Positions 31,683 through 39,785 of a stretch of DNA of 40,428 bases are shown one piece after another. The notes under the pieces are model-generated. The model was not told where the DNA came from. It saw nothing but the letters and a program-made list of their open reading frames with translations, and ran no database searches. The stretch covers positions 1 through 40,428 of the forward strand of contig CAIKAH010000049.1 of the NCBI GenBank assembly GCA_903825355.1, in the 5' to 3' direction. Made by a program: the position numbers and the translations under genes. The stretch comes from an uncultured bacterium (GTDB lineage: Bacteria; Babelota; Babeliae; Babelales; RVW-14). Numbering within the stretch: the first letter of the stretch is position 1; the number at the start of each line of letters is the position of its first letter.

Positions 31683-33116
31683 ATGAGTACGCTTCCAGAC
31701 ATAAACACGCATTTTGCTGAGTGGTATCAGGAAATTATTGCTAAAACCGGTATTGTTGACAGCAGCCCAACGCGTGGATGTTTTGTGATTAAGCCCTATG
31801 GTTATACCATGTGGGAACTCATTCAGCAGCATGTTGATGCTAAAATTAAGGCACTGGAAGTAGAAAATGCTTATTTTCCCCTTCTTATTCCTAAGTCTTT
31901 TCTCAGTAAGGAAGAAAAACACGTTGAGGGATTTTCACCTGAATTGGCCGTAGTTACCCATGGTGGGGGCAAGGAGCTGGAAGAACCGTTAGTGGTACGC
32001 CCGACATCAGAAACTATTATTTATTATATGTTTTCTCGGTGGATTACATCCTATCGTGATCTTCCGCTTAAAATTAATCAATGGGCAAACGTAGTGCGAT
32101 GGGAAATGCGTACAAGACCCTTTGTTAGAAGCCTTGAGTTTTTATGGCAAGAAGGGCATACGGCTCACCGTACGCATGCAGAAGCTGTAGAAATGTCATT
32201 AGCTGCCCTTGAAATGTATCGCAGTACCTATGAAGATTTTTTAGCAATCCCGGTGGTAACTGGTATTAAGTCAGAGAGCGAGCGGTTTGCAGGAGCAGAG
32301 CGGACCTATACGGTAGAAGGGCTTATGCAAGATGGTCGTGGTTTGCAAATGTGTACTTCGCATGTGTTAGCGCATAGTTTTCCAGAGGCATTTGATGTGC
32401 ATTTTCAAGATGCAGATGGCGCAACAAAGGTACCTTACTGTACAAGCTGGGGTTTTACTACCCGCTCTATTGGTGCCATCATTATGACGCATGGTGATGC
32501 TCAAGGATTGGTATTGCCTCCAAAAGTAGCGCCAATTCAAGTAATTTTAGTACCTATTTATAAGACCGATGAAGAGCGGGGTGCTGTAGTTACAAAAATT
32601 AAGCAGCTTTATACTATTTTGCAGCAGGCTGGTATTAGAGCAAAAATAGATGATCGTGAAGGAATGACTCCTGGCGCAAAATATTTTGAATGGGAAGAAA
32701 AGGGTGTTCCTGTTCGTCTTGAATGTGGTCCTAAAGACTTACAAAATAATACTGTGGTACTTGCTAATCGGATTGAGCATGAAAAAGCTAAAAAAAAGAG
32801 CTTTGTTCCTGCAGGTCAGGTAGTAGAGCAGGTGCAAGCTTTATTGCAAACCATTCAAACTACAATGTATGAGCGTGCAAAAATACGCATGCAATCGCAA
32901 TGGCATCAGGTAGACCGGATTGCTGATTTTGGCCCTAAAATGGAAACAGAGCAGGGGTGGTATCAAACTGGTTGGTGTCAGGCGGCATCATGCGAAGCAG
33001 TAGTCAAGCAGTACAAGGGGACTATCCGTTGTTTGCTTGAAGAAAAGAAGCACAACAATTGCTTTGCGTGTGGTGCAGCGAGTACAGTAGATATTCTGGT
33101 TGCTAAAGCTTACTAA
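31683..33116 (+). CDS. proS: Prolyl-tRNA synthetase, eukaryote/archaeal-type (ProS type 3)
   Basis: 477 aa, shorter than the usual bacterial ProRS (about 570 aa) because it lacks the editing insertion. Class II motifs: GYTMWELIQQHVDAKIK (motif 1), RWEMRTRPFVRSLEFLWQEGHTAH (motif 2, residues about 138-161, split here), and GFTTRSIGAIIMTHGD (motif 3). The anticodon-binding domain follows (QVILVPIYKTDEE, DDREGMTPGAKYFEWE). The C-terminal Cys-containing domain (NNCFACGAAS, ending in Ala-Tyr) is the archaeal/eukaryotic type and may bind zinc. Charges tRNA-Pro. ATG 31683 follows CCAGGGGTATATTCC. Confidence 0.96.
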   Translation: MSTLPDINTHFAEWYQEIIAKTGIVDSSPTRGCFVIKPYGYTMWELIQQHVDAKIKALEVENAYFPLLIPKSFLSKEEKHVEGFSPELAVVTHGGGKELEEPLVVRPTSETIIYYMFSRWITSYRDLPLKINQWANVVRWEMRTRPFVRSLEFLWQEGHTAHRTHAEAVEMSLAALEMYRSTYEDFLAIPVVTGIKSESERFAGAERTYTVEGLMQDGRGLQMCTSHVLAHSFPEAFDVHFQDADGATKVPYCTSWGFTTRSIGAIIMTHGDAQGLVLPPKVAPIQVILVPIYKTDEERGAVVTKIKQLYTILQQAGIRAKIDDREGMTPGAKYFEWEEKGVPVRLECGPKDLQNNTVVLANRIEHEKAKKKSFVPAGQVVEQVQALLQTIQTTMYERAKIRMQSQWHQVDRIADFGPKMETEQGWYQTGWCQAASCEAVVKQYKGTIRCLLEEKKHNNCFACGAASTVDILVAKAY

Positions 33117-33139
33117 AGTTATAGTGGGGAAGGGTTTGT

Positions 33140-34066
33140 ATGCACGACCTGCAGGATGTAGTAGAGCAGTTTAAAACTTTTTTGCTGACAGAGCGGCGAG
33201 TTGCAAAGAACACCTTCCTCGCGTACGTGCGCGACTTAGAGCAGTTTGAATCTTTCTTGGGGGGGGTTAAGATAGGACTCTCTTCCATACAGAAAAAGAC
33301 CATAACTACTTTTCTAAAGCATTTAAAGGATCAAGGATTAAATGCTAAATCCTTATCAAGAAAAATTTCTACGCTCAGACTTTTTTTTAAATATTTGAAT
33401 GAGCAGCATCATATACCTAATGTTGCCAAAAATTTAGTCTTCCCAAAAATTGACCAAAATCTTCCGACCTATTTGACACAAGCAGAAATCGAACAACTTC
33501 TTTTGGCGGCTAATAAAGACCTTTCTCCCAAAGGAGTTCGGAATAAGGTAATGCTCTACTTGCTTTATGCTACTGGTGTTCGGGTTACTGAATTGGTTAC
33601 TATGACGGTTGACCAAGTTCTCTTTGATACTGGGTTTGTGAAGATTGTTGGCAAAGGGAGCAAAGAGCGTCATATACCCCTGCCCCGCAATATCTTAGAA
33701 TTATTACGCTATTATTTAGATCACATCTACCCTACGCTACTTCCTGAAAAAAATGATCATACTCAAGTGAAAAAAAAGTATTTGTTTGCTGCTTTATACA
33801 ACCATCGGGTAAAGCCTCTTTCTCGTCAGTCACTCTGGTTGAGTTTGCGCAAAATCTTACAAGAGGCTGGGATTACTAAGGAAATTTCACCCCATAGCCT
33901 ACGACACTCGCTAGCCACTCACCTGCTTCAACAAGGGGCAGATTTACGTTCATTACAAATGCTTTTGGGTCACCAAAATTTATCAACGGTGCAAATTTAT
34001 ACCCACCTGGGCGATTCGCAAATTCGTAAAATTTACGATAAAAAACATCCACGGGCTACTGAGTAA
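33140..34066 (+). CDS. Tyrosine recombinase XerC/XerD
   Basis: 308 aa, standard Xer length. N-terminal SAM-like DNA-binding domain (KTFLLTERRVAKNTFLAYVR at 12-31). The catalytic domain carries R148 (ATGVRVTELV), K172 (VGKGSKERHIPL), H252-x-x-R255 (PHSLRHSLATHLL), H278 (LLGHQNLST) and nucleophile Y287 (QIYTHLG). XerC/XerD resolve chromosome dimers at dif with FtsK. C and D cannot be separated by eye. Starts 23 nt after proS, probably co-transcribed. Nothing suggests a mobile integrase: it is embedded in housekeeping genes. Confidence 0.95.
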   Translation: MHDLQDVVEQFKTFLLTERRVAKNTFLAYVRDLEQFESFLGGVKIGLSSIQKKTITTFLKHLKDQGLNAKSLSRKISTLRLFFKYLNEQHHIPNVAKNLVFPKIDQNLPTYLTQAEIEQLLLAANKDLSPKGVRNKVMLYLLYATGVRVTELVTMTVDQVLFDTGFVKIVGKGSKERHIPLPRNILELLRYYLDHIYPTLLPEKNDHTQVKKKYLFAALYNHRVKPLSRQSLWLSLRKILQEAGITKEISPHSLRHSLATHLLQQGADLRSLQMLLGHQNLSTVQIYTHLGDSQIRKIYDKKHPRATE

Positions 34067-34145
34067 TACTTTACAATAGGGCTTTTTTTTTAACTATCCT
34101 GCTTGATGATTTTTGGATAAATCAAACAAAAAGATAGGAGAAACT

Positions 34146-34355
34146 ATGAAAATAATCGTATTAGTTCTTAGCCTTGGCGTGGCACTTGTATCGGCTAGTA
34201 CACTGTGTGCAGGCCAACAAGCACTTGATGAGGCGCGTCGTATTGCAGAAGCGGCTCAAAGAAGGATTGCAGAGCAACAAGCTGCTGTAGCTCGACAACA
34301 AGCAGAAGCTCGCGCTCAATCTGCCAGAGCTCATGCTGCTGCAACTAGGAGGTAA
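34146..34355 (+). CDS. Small exported Ala/Gln/Arg-rich helical protein
   Basis: 69 aa from ATG 34146, preceded by AGGAGAAACT. Signal peptide Met-Lys-Ile-Ile then a Val/Leu-rich core, cleaved near Ser-Thr-Leu-Cys-Ala-Gly (residue 22-23); the Cys makes a lipoprotein possible. The mature part is a charged Ala/Gln/Arg helix (EAAQRRIAEQQAAVARQQAE) that would form a coiled coil. An earlier in-frame ATG at 34113 lies in AT-rich leader and is not preferred. Followed by a strong terminator, so it is a separate transcription unit. Function unknown. Confidence 0.7.
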   Translation: MKIIVLVLSLGVALVSASTLCAGQQALDEARRIAEAAQRRIAEQQAAVARQQAEARAQSARAHAAATRR

Positions 34356-34379
34356 GTAGATTTTATATGTGCTTTTAAA

Positions 34380-34403
34380 GGGGTGCAATCGCACCCCTTT
34401 TTT
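34380..34403 (+). terminator. Rho-independent terminator after the 69-aa gene
   Basis: GGGGTGC (34380-34386) pairs with GCACCCC (34391-34397) around AATC, followed by TTTTTT (34398-34403). Confidence 0.9.
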
Positions 34404-34498
34404 CTTGCTTAATGAGTTAACAGAACGCGTTTGCTGTTGTATACTGGTCCATCGTCGCAAACTATGCTCAAACGCTTTCGTAAAAAGGTGAATTACCC

Positions 34499-35632
34499 AT
34501 GGACGGAACATTTACTGCTTCCCAAAGAGAGCTGTTAACCCTACTCAGCTCTATGCAACCTATTTGCAATAAACGTACAACTCTTGATGTTACAGAATCG
34601 ATACTTTTTCATGTTACTTCACGAGAACTAACCCTTAAGGGTACTGACCTTGAAATTAGCTTGCAAGCCAGCATGGCTATTGAAAGTGATTTTGCTGAAA
34701 CAACAGGATTTCTAATTCCTGGCAAGCGCATTTTTGAGTTAGTTAAGGAGCTTGATGGGAATATTCAGTTTGCTGTAAGCAGTAACCAAATTCGCTTGCT
34801 TTCAAGCGGCGTAGACTTGGCCCTGAATATTAAGGATATGCAAGAGTTTCCACCGTTTCCTGAGCGAATTGAAAATTTAATGAATGTTGATGCAAGCTTT
34901 TTATTGAGCATGCTTAATAAAGTTGCATTTATGATTCCACAAAATAACGCTAATCAGGCGCTTAACGGGATGCTTCTTGAGCTTGACCAAGAAGCGATTG
35001 CGATGGTAGCGACTGATGGTCACTGCTTAGCACGAGTAACATCTCCAAAATATACCTTAGCCGAAGAGAAAAAATGGTTGATGCCAAAGCGTGCAGTATT
35101 AGAGCTGAAAAAATTACTTGAAGCTTATCCAGGGGACAATATTTTTATTGGTACCTGCGGCAATCAATTAGTTTTTTCCGGCAGAAGCTTTAACTTTTTT
35201 ACCAAGTTGATTGCGGACTCTTTCCCTCAATACAAAGGTGCTTTGGTAAAAGAAGATTTTGTACCAGCCTTGTTAAGTCGCGACCCATTTCTTAAGACGC
35301 TTAAACGCACTGGCTGCTTGCTTGCAGGACAATTTGTAGCAACACAATTTAGCTTTGAGCCTGGATCTGTCCGTGTAAGCATGAAAAACAAAGAAGTTGG
35401 AGCATTAGAGGAAGCGCTACCACTTGATACGTATCAGGGAGCATTAGTAGAAAGCCGCTTTTACTCACCATACTTGCTTAACGGGCTTCAAATATTTCCT
35501 GAAGAAAAAGTATCTTTTTTTATTAAAAATAATACCAAGCCTATTATTTTTGAATCACAAAGTTCTGATATGCATATGACTTATTTGGTTATGCCTGTTT
35601 CTATGAACCAGGCTGAAGGTCAGGCGTCATAG
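34499..35632 (+). CDS. dnaN: DNA polymerase III beta sliding clamp
   Basis: 377 aa, family length. The ring-forming clamp that tethers DNA polymerase III. Three repeated domains are evident; landmarks are TSRELTLKGTDLEISL in domain 1, AFMIPQNNANQALNGMLLELD with MVATDGHCLARV in domain 2, and the C-terminal LVMPVSM block, equivalent to the conserved P-M hydrophobic-cleft end. ATG 34499 follows AAAGGTGAATTACCC. recF starts 3 nt after the stop, the usual dnaN-recF pair; dnaA is not in the window. Confidence 0.97.
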   Translation: MDGTFTASQRELLTLLSSMQPICNKRTTLDVTESILFHVTSRELTLKGTDLEISLQASMAIESDFAETTGFLIPGKRIFELVKELDGNIQFAVSSNQIRLLSSGVDLALNIKDMQEFPPFPERIENLMNVDASFLLSMLNKVAFMIPQNNANQALNGMLLELDQEAIAMVATDGHCLARVTSPKYTLAEEKKWLMPKRAVLELKKLLEAYPGDNIFIGTCGNQLVFSGRSFNFFTKLIADSFPQYKGALVKEDFVPALLSRDPFLKTLKRTGCLLAGQFVATQFSFEPGSVRVSMKNKEVGALEEALPLDTYQGALVESRFYSPYLLNGLQIFPEEKVSFFIKNNTKPIIFESQSSDMHMTYLVMPVSMNQAEGQAS

Positions 35633-35635
35633 CAC

Positions 35636-36757
35636 GTGATAATTCAGTCAATCAGCCTCAGGCAGTTCCGTTGTTTTCAGGACCAAGAATTTGATACTGA
35701 CAGTCGCATTGTGATTGTTGAAGGACATAATGGTTCAGGCAAAAGCAGCCTGCTTGAGGCTATTCATTATGCGTGTTATCTGCGCTCTTTTCGTACTCAT
35801 CTTAATCGCGATCTTATGCAGATAGGGCAAGATTTTTTCTATATTAATGTTGCCTATCAGCCTGCTGATGCCAGTATTCCTGATCATATTCAGGTGGGTT
35901 TTTCTAATCAAGAAGGCAAAGTTGTTAAATTAAATCAGCAACCGGTACAATCGTATAAAGAGCTTATTGAACAGTTTCGTGTAGTAACCCTTGCTGCCGA
36001 TGATTTAGAACTCATTAATGGTGCTCCTGAGCTACGGCGTGATTTTTTAAACTATGCAATGGCGCTTAAGGACCCTGCTGTTTTGGCGGTACTTAAAGAA
36101 TATCGCCATATACTTGAGCAACGGAATACTTTGCTTCATCAAGGTATGAGGCATACTGCGCAGCCAACTGATGAATGGCGTGTATGGACAGAGCAGTTAT
36201 GGCAGGCTGCTCATCGTGTACAATTGTTGCGCCGGGTGTATTTGCAAGAGCTTGAAAATGCCGTTAATACGCTGCTGCGTGATTATTTTACCGATACAGC
36301 TCCTGAGGGAATGTCTGTTTCTTTTCTATATCAAGCAAAAGGGCTTCATGATGAAGAAACATTTGAGCATTTTTGGCAGCACTATACGGTAAAACAGTTT
36401 GCACAAGAATGTGACTGGAAGCGTAGTTTGTTTGGGGCTCACTTAGATGATTTTCAAGTTATATTTCAGCATAAAAAAGCACGTATATTTGCTTCACGTG
36501 GACAACAAAAATTATTGGTATTGCTTATTAAGATGGCGCAATTGCAACAGCTATCAGAACAAGGTGAGCCAGGCGTGTTGTTGCTTGACGACTTCATGAC
36601 CGATTTTGATCATAACAATGTTACTCGGTGTATTACAGCACTTAAAAATCTTAAATATCAGCTATTTCTTAGTACCCCAATAAATCCAGAAGCATTTTTA
36701 CAATCAATTGATTTACCAGAGTTGCGCCACATTAAACTAGGAAAAGACAGTGAGTAA
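35636..36757 (+). CDS. recF: DNA replication and repair protein RecF
   Basis: 373 aa, starting with GTG at 35636, right after the dnaN stop. SMC-like ATPase that helps load RecA at gaps. Walker A GHNGSGKSS at residues 30-38, the conserved opening LRQFRCFQDQEF, signature region ASRGQQKLLVLLIKMAQL and Walker B GVLLLDDFMTDFD. The D-D-F-M-T-D-F-D segment replaces the commoner D-D-V-x-S-E-L-D, a conservative change. It ends at a shared terminator with convergent ilvE. Confidence 0.97.
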   Translation: MIIQSISLRQFRCFQDQEFDTDSRIVIVEGHNGSGKSSLLEAIHYACYLRSFRTHLNRDLMQIGQDFFYINVAYQPADASIPDHIQVGFSNQEGKVVKLNQQPVQSYKELIEQFRVVTLAADDLELINGAPELRRDFLNYAMALKDPAVLAVLKEYRHILEQRNTLLHQGMRHTAQPTDEWRVWTEQLWQAAHRVQLLRRVYLQELENAVNTLLRDYFTDTAPEGMSVSFLYQAKGLHDEETFEHFWQHYTVKQFAQECDWKRSLFGAHLDDFQVIFQHKKARIFASRGQQKLLVLLIKMAQLQQLSEQGEPGVLLLDDFMTDFDHNNVTRCITALKNLKYQLFLSTPINPEAFLQSIDLPELRHIKLGKDSE

Positions 36758-36778
36758 AACATTCACTGTCTTTTCCTA
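36738..36778. terminator. Bidirectional terminator between recF and ilvE
   Basis: A 16-bp stem (36738-36753 with 36763-36778) that starts inside the last codons of recF. TAGGAAAAGACAGTGA pairs with TCACTGTCTTTTCCTA around a 9-nt loop. Serves the convergent genes. Confidence 0.8.
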
Positions 36779-36783
36779 AGTAC

Positions 36784-37833
36784 TTATGTTATGTAATCAA
36801 GCCATCCATTTGTATCAGCTGCATGCCCCTGTTGTATATCTTGTAGCGCTTTCAAAAACTGTTGCGCAACTGGTCCAGTTGTATTGTTATGTATCGTATG
36901 TATGGTATTTTTATACAGCAGCTTACCGACGGGTGCTACGATAGCAGCGGTTCCAGTGCCAAACATCTCAGTAAGCGACCCATCATCAATCCGTTGCACT
37001 ACTTCATTTATGCTGATGCGGCGTTCTGTGATTGGCAGTTCCCGCTGGTGAGCAAGGTTGATTATTGATTGTCGAGTAATTCCAGGCAAAATAGTTCCGT
37101 GTAGTGGTGGCGTTATCAGTTCATTGTTGATAACAAAAAAGATATTCATGGCGCCCACTTCTTCCACATAGGCTCGCTCAAGTGGGTCAAGCCATAAGAC
37201 TTGCGAAAATCCCTGTGCCTTAGCCTCCTCTTGTGCTAACATGCAAGCAGCATAGTTCCCAGCTGTTTTCACGTCCCCAACGCCGCCAACTGAAGCTCGT
37301 GTATACTGAGTACTTACCATGATTGAGGTGGGGTTAAAGCCTTCTTTGTATAATGCTCCTACCGGTGAAAGTACGATAAAAAATAGAAATTCATTTGCTA
37401 CTTTGAGGTTTAGCGTTTTTTCTACAGCCATCATGGTAGGCCGAATATACAACGCGGTGCCTGGACTAGCCGGTACCCATTCCTGATCAATTAGGATAAG
37501 TTCTTTGAGTTTTTGTAAAACAAACAGCACATCAATTTCTGGCATACACATACGACGTGCTGATCGATTAAAGCGTGTAAGATGCTCTCGTGGTCTAAAA
37601 AGAGCAATATGCTTGTCCCCCACTGTGCGAAATGCTTTCATGCCTTCGAAAATGGATGGCCCATAGTGCAAATTGATGCATCCAGGGTCCATTTGCAGCG
37701 GTTGATGCGGCTGGATTTTAGCATCATGCCATCCACGATCAGTATGCCATTTCATGACAAACATATGTTCGGAAAATATACTACCAAATGGAACGGAGTC
37801 GAATGCGCTTGGAAGTGTTTTTTTATTATTCAT
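36784..37833 (-). CDS. ilvE: Branched-chain amino-acid aminotransferase
   Basis: 349 aa from ATG 37833, chosen because GGAGG lies 9-10 nt upstream; an earlier ATG at 37854 is weaker. A fold-type IV PLP enzyme interconverting Leu/Ile/Val and their keto acids. Schiff-base Lys189 (GDVKTAGNYAA), LHYGPSIFEGMKAFR, PREHLTRFNRSARRM and the C-terminal EMFGTGTAAIVAPVG are typical of the larger IlvE type (BCAT, about 340-360 aa). No other branched-chain biosynthesis genes are nearby, so it may serve degradation or interconversion. It overlaps the end of the small membrane protein gene by 8 nt. Confidence 0.96.
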   Translation of the reverse strand: MNNKKTLPSAFDSVPFGSIFSEHMFVMKWHTDRGWHDAKIQPHQPLQMDPGCINLHYGPSIFEGMKAFRTVGDKHIALFRPREHLTRFNRSARRMCMPEIDVLFVLQKLKELILIDQEWVPASPGTALYIRPTMMAVEKTLNLKVANEFLFFIVLSPVGALYKEGFNPTSIMVSTQYTRASVGGVGDVKTAGNYAACMLAQEEAKAQGFSQVLWLDPLERAYVEEVGAMNIFFVINNELITPPLHGTILPGITRQSIINLAHQRELPITERRISINEVVQRIDDGSLTEMFGTGTAAIVAPVGKLLYKNTIHTIHNNTTGPVAQQFLKALQDIQQGHAADTNGWLDYIT

Positions 37834-38167
37834 TGAAAGGGCCTCCTGTATCATGCGGTTCAGGTTTTGATTGTTCTTCTATCCAGTGCATAAAATTGCT
37901 GACGTGACGCTGTACTGTTGGGTTATAGGCGATATTGATTGCATTTAAGCCTGCTGACGAGAAAACAAACATGGTTAGATACATTCGTGCTCGAGTGCCG
38001 CCACGCCAAAAGCCAATACCGCCGGTGATTGCTCCGGTAGAAAGTCCGGCTCGAACAATGTTGACAATAGATTCTACCGTATCATTATCATTAGTAGTTG
38101 CGGCTCTTGCCATACATGCACCAGATAGAAATAAAAATGTTACCAAGACTAGTTTTTTTATAGTCAT
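37826..38167 (-). CDS. Small exported/membrane protein of unknown function
   Basis: 113 aa. Signal peptide Met-Thr-Ile-Lys-Lys, hydrophobic core, then Gly-Ala-Cys (Cys18) and Ala-Arg-Ala-Ala; either lipobox or signal-peptidase I cleavage is possible. A Gly/Ala-rich hydrophobic stretch (about 40-75) could be a membrane hairpin. The C-terminus is polar and ends in Gly-Gly-Pro-Phe-Asn-Glu. Its last codons contain the ribosome binding site and ATG of ilvE, so the two are translationally linked. AGGATC lies upstream of ATG 38167. Confidence 0.65.
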   Translation of the reverse strand: MTIKKLVLVTFLFLSGACMARAATTNDNDTVESIVNIVRAGLSTGAITGGIGFWRGGTRARMYLTMFVFSSAGLNAINIAYNPTVQRHVSNFMHWIEEQSKPEPHDTGGPFNE

Positions 38168-38328
38168 GAGAGATCCTTATATGATGTGTCATCACATAAA
38201 AATAGTGTTGTACTAACGAATAAAATGACGCGAACAGAGAGCAAAGATAGCAAAATACTGACTATGCAATGCATAGTCGCAACAAAATGCGTTGGTACAA
38301 AAAATACAAAAAATAATTTTGGGGGAAT

Positions 38329-38547
38329 TTATAGGCTAATAGTCGCTATTTCAGTAATAGATACTGTTAAAAGAGGGACTATAATCACACCTGCTAGATA
38401 GGTGCTGAGAGAAAGAAGATAAATTGCTGGAGAAAGCAATGAGAAAAATTGGTTCTTAGGTAGCGTTGTCAGTGTGTGACACTGCGGTTTGCTGCCACCA
38501 CCACTATCCTGCATGCTACTTCGCATGCAACTCTTAGTGAATGTCAT
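38329..38547 (-). CDS. Small membrane protein of unknown function
   Basis: 72 aa. ATG 38547 is preceded by AAGGAGACTATC, a near-ideal ribosome binding site. That makes it more than a chance frame. The N-terminal half is polar and Ser/Cys-containing, the C-terminal half is one or two hydrophobic helices (FFSLLSPAIYLLSLSTYLAG and onward). No family recognised. Between it and the 113-aa gene (38168-38328) I see nothing further. Confidence 0.5.
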   Translation of the reverse strand: MTFTKSCMRSSMQDSGGGSKPQCHTLTTLPKNQFFSLLSPAIYLLSLSTYLAGVIIVPLLTVSITEIATISL

Positions 38548-38654
38548 GATAGTCTCCTTGACTATAGTCGTTTAATAAAAATACCTCCCTGAGGCTATCA
38601 GCAAAACATTAATATTGCAAATGATGAATAAAACAGGATAATCTTGCGTTAATT

Positions 38655-38890
38655 AGGGCAAAAAAAACCGCCACACAACGGATGTCATGTGGCGGAAAAA
38701 GGAGAAAGGAGAGTAGTAATGAAGTCTTAAATATTGCATTTAAGTTCAAATTCAATTATTAAGTGATATTAGCTTAACCAATTCTCTATGAATTGCAAGC
38801 TAATAATTTAAATCAGCTAATTTAAGGCAATTCTTTATTTTTTATTTCAATTGGCCATTATTTATTAGCTTCTGAGATTAAGTTTATAGC
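38655..38890 (-). ncRNA. Candidate small non-coding RNA
   Basis: A minus-strand promoter (TTGATT, 16 nt, TATAGT) predicts a start near 38890. A hairpin with a T-run ends transcription near 38655-38660. The roughly 230 nt between has no ORF with a ribosome binding site. It contains pairing elements: 38790-38796 with 38827-38833 (7 bp), 38808-38813 with 38820-38825, and an alternative 38797-38806 with 38862-38871 (10 bp). No known RNA family was recognised. Confidence 0.4.
38660..38695 (-). terminator. Minus-strand terminator of the candidate ncRNA
   Basis: CCGCCACA (38668-38675) pairs with TGTGGCGG (38688-38695). On the minus strand it is followed by eight Ts (38660-38667). No gene ends here on that strand. 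Confidence 0.75.
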
Positions 38891-38896
38891 GATCAT

Positions 38897-38924
38897 ACTA
38901 TAGGCCATTCAGGAAGAAAATCAA
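38897..38924 (-). promoter_or_regulatory. Probable minus-strand promoter
   Basis: TTGATT (38919-38924) and TATAGT (38897-38902) on the minus strand, 16 nt apart. Matches the layout of the promoter before the last gene (TTGTAA, 16 nt, TATAGT). Confidence 0.5.
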
Positions 38925-39024
38925 GGCTCCTGAATCATCGCTTACTAATGCATAGAATAATGAGTTTTTTTCGCGTATCTTAGGGTTGGTTTATAGATTG
39001 GTTGTCAAGAAATTAAGGGTAATA

Positions 39025-39522
39025 ATGAAAAGAAGAGCCTTAAGCGTATTATTTTTGTATATGTTGATTTCACTGCCAGCATTTGCAGCACAGCGCGGTA
39101 GCCTCCATCACCGATTAGGTACCGGTACTTTTTCATTTACAGAAGAAGATGAAGTGGTCAGCGCAACGTCGTCAGCAGCCCCTACCGAACGTCTTCTTTT
39201 AATAATTAATCAAGCTATAGCCATAGCATATCAGGATAAAGATTCACTTGTTCAGTTGTCACCTACCGATGTTACAGAATTATTTATTGGCGATAAAGTG
39301 ACCGACCCTGAAGGTGATGCGGCAAAAGAGTGGCTTGGGGGCTGTGGGGTAAGCACAGAGAAGGCTGCAACATTTTTACACAGCAATTTAACGGAAGAGC
39401 TTTTAAGAATCATTAATATTCCACTTAGCAACGGGAAAACAGCCTATGAACTAACTCAAGAAGCAGGTTGTCTTCTTCTTGCTCGCACAATCAAACAATT
39501 GAGTATCAGCACAGCAACCTAA
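39025..39522 (+). CDS. Small exported protein, C-terminus faintly ankyrin-like
   Basis: 165 aa from ATG 39025, preceded by AAGGGT; an earlier in-frame ATG at 38986 would hide the signal peptide. Signal peptide: Met-Lys-Arg-Arg then a hydrophobic core, ending Ala-Phe-Ala-Ala. The mature protein is mixed, with a single C-terminal block NGKTAYELTQEAGCLLLART that resembles the last, degenerate ankyrin repeat of eukaryote-like proteins, but no other repeats are visible. Function unknown. Confidence 0.65.
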   Translation: MKRRALSVLFLYMLISLPAFAAQRGSLHHRLGTGTFSFTEEDEVVSATSSAAPTERLLLIINQAIAIAYQDKDSLVQLSPTDVTELFIGDKVTDPEGDAAKEWLGGCGVSTEKAATFLHSNLTEELLRIINIPLSNGKTAYELTQEAGCLLLARTIKQLSISTAT

Positions 39523-39723
39523 ACAAAATAGGTATTTTTAAGCTATTTATTTATCTACTTTCCTTGTTGAATGGATCGTTTGATTGGTTTGAGTACAGTA
39601 ACAAAACGGGGTTACCAGGCGTTTGGCTGGTATAAAGGTAATCACTGAGCTGGAATATACTTTTTTATCATTAATTGATATTTGCGGTAATACTTTTATT
39701 TTTTTGCTACTTATTATCTCTAA

Positions 39724-39751
39724 TTGTAATAATTATTATTTGTGCTATAGT
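39724..39751 (+). promoter_or_regulatory. Probable promoter of the last gene
   Basis: TTGTAA (39724-39729), 16-nt spacer, TATAGT (39746-39751), about 35 bp before ATG 39786, followed by a GGAGG ribosome binding site at 39775-39779. Confidence 0.55.
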
Positions 39752-39785
39752 GGTAAAATAAGTAAATTTTAAATGGAGGTTACTC

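Larger units (their letters stand above)
38548..39024. other. Intergenic region with a minus-strand promoter, terminator and structured AT-rich stretch
   Basis: About 480 bp without a coding gene. It contains the ribosome binding site of the 72-aa gene, a minus-strand terminator (38660-38695), an AT-rich stretch full of inverted repeats, and a minus-strand promoter near 38897-38924. Together these bracket a candidate ncRNA, listed separately. Confidence 0.7.

Noticed and set aside
31614..31922. Minus-strand ORF over the proS start
   Set aside because: Shadow of conserved proS; no independent support.
33140..34066. Mobile-element integrase
   Set aside because: The length, motifs and setting in a housekeeping cluster fit XerC/XerD; no attachment sites or other mobile genes are nearby.
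34356..34498. oriC next to dnaN
   Set aside because: No DnaA-box cluster (TTATNCACA) seen, only a terminator; dnaA is not in the window.
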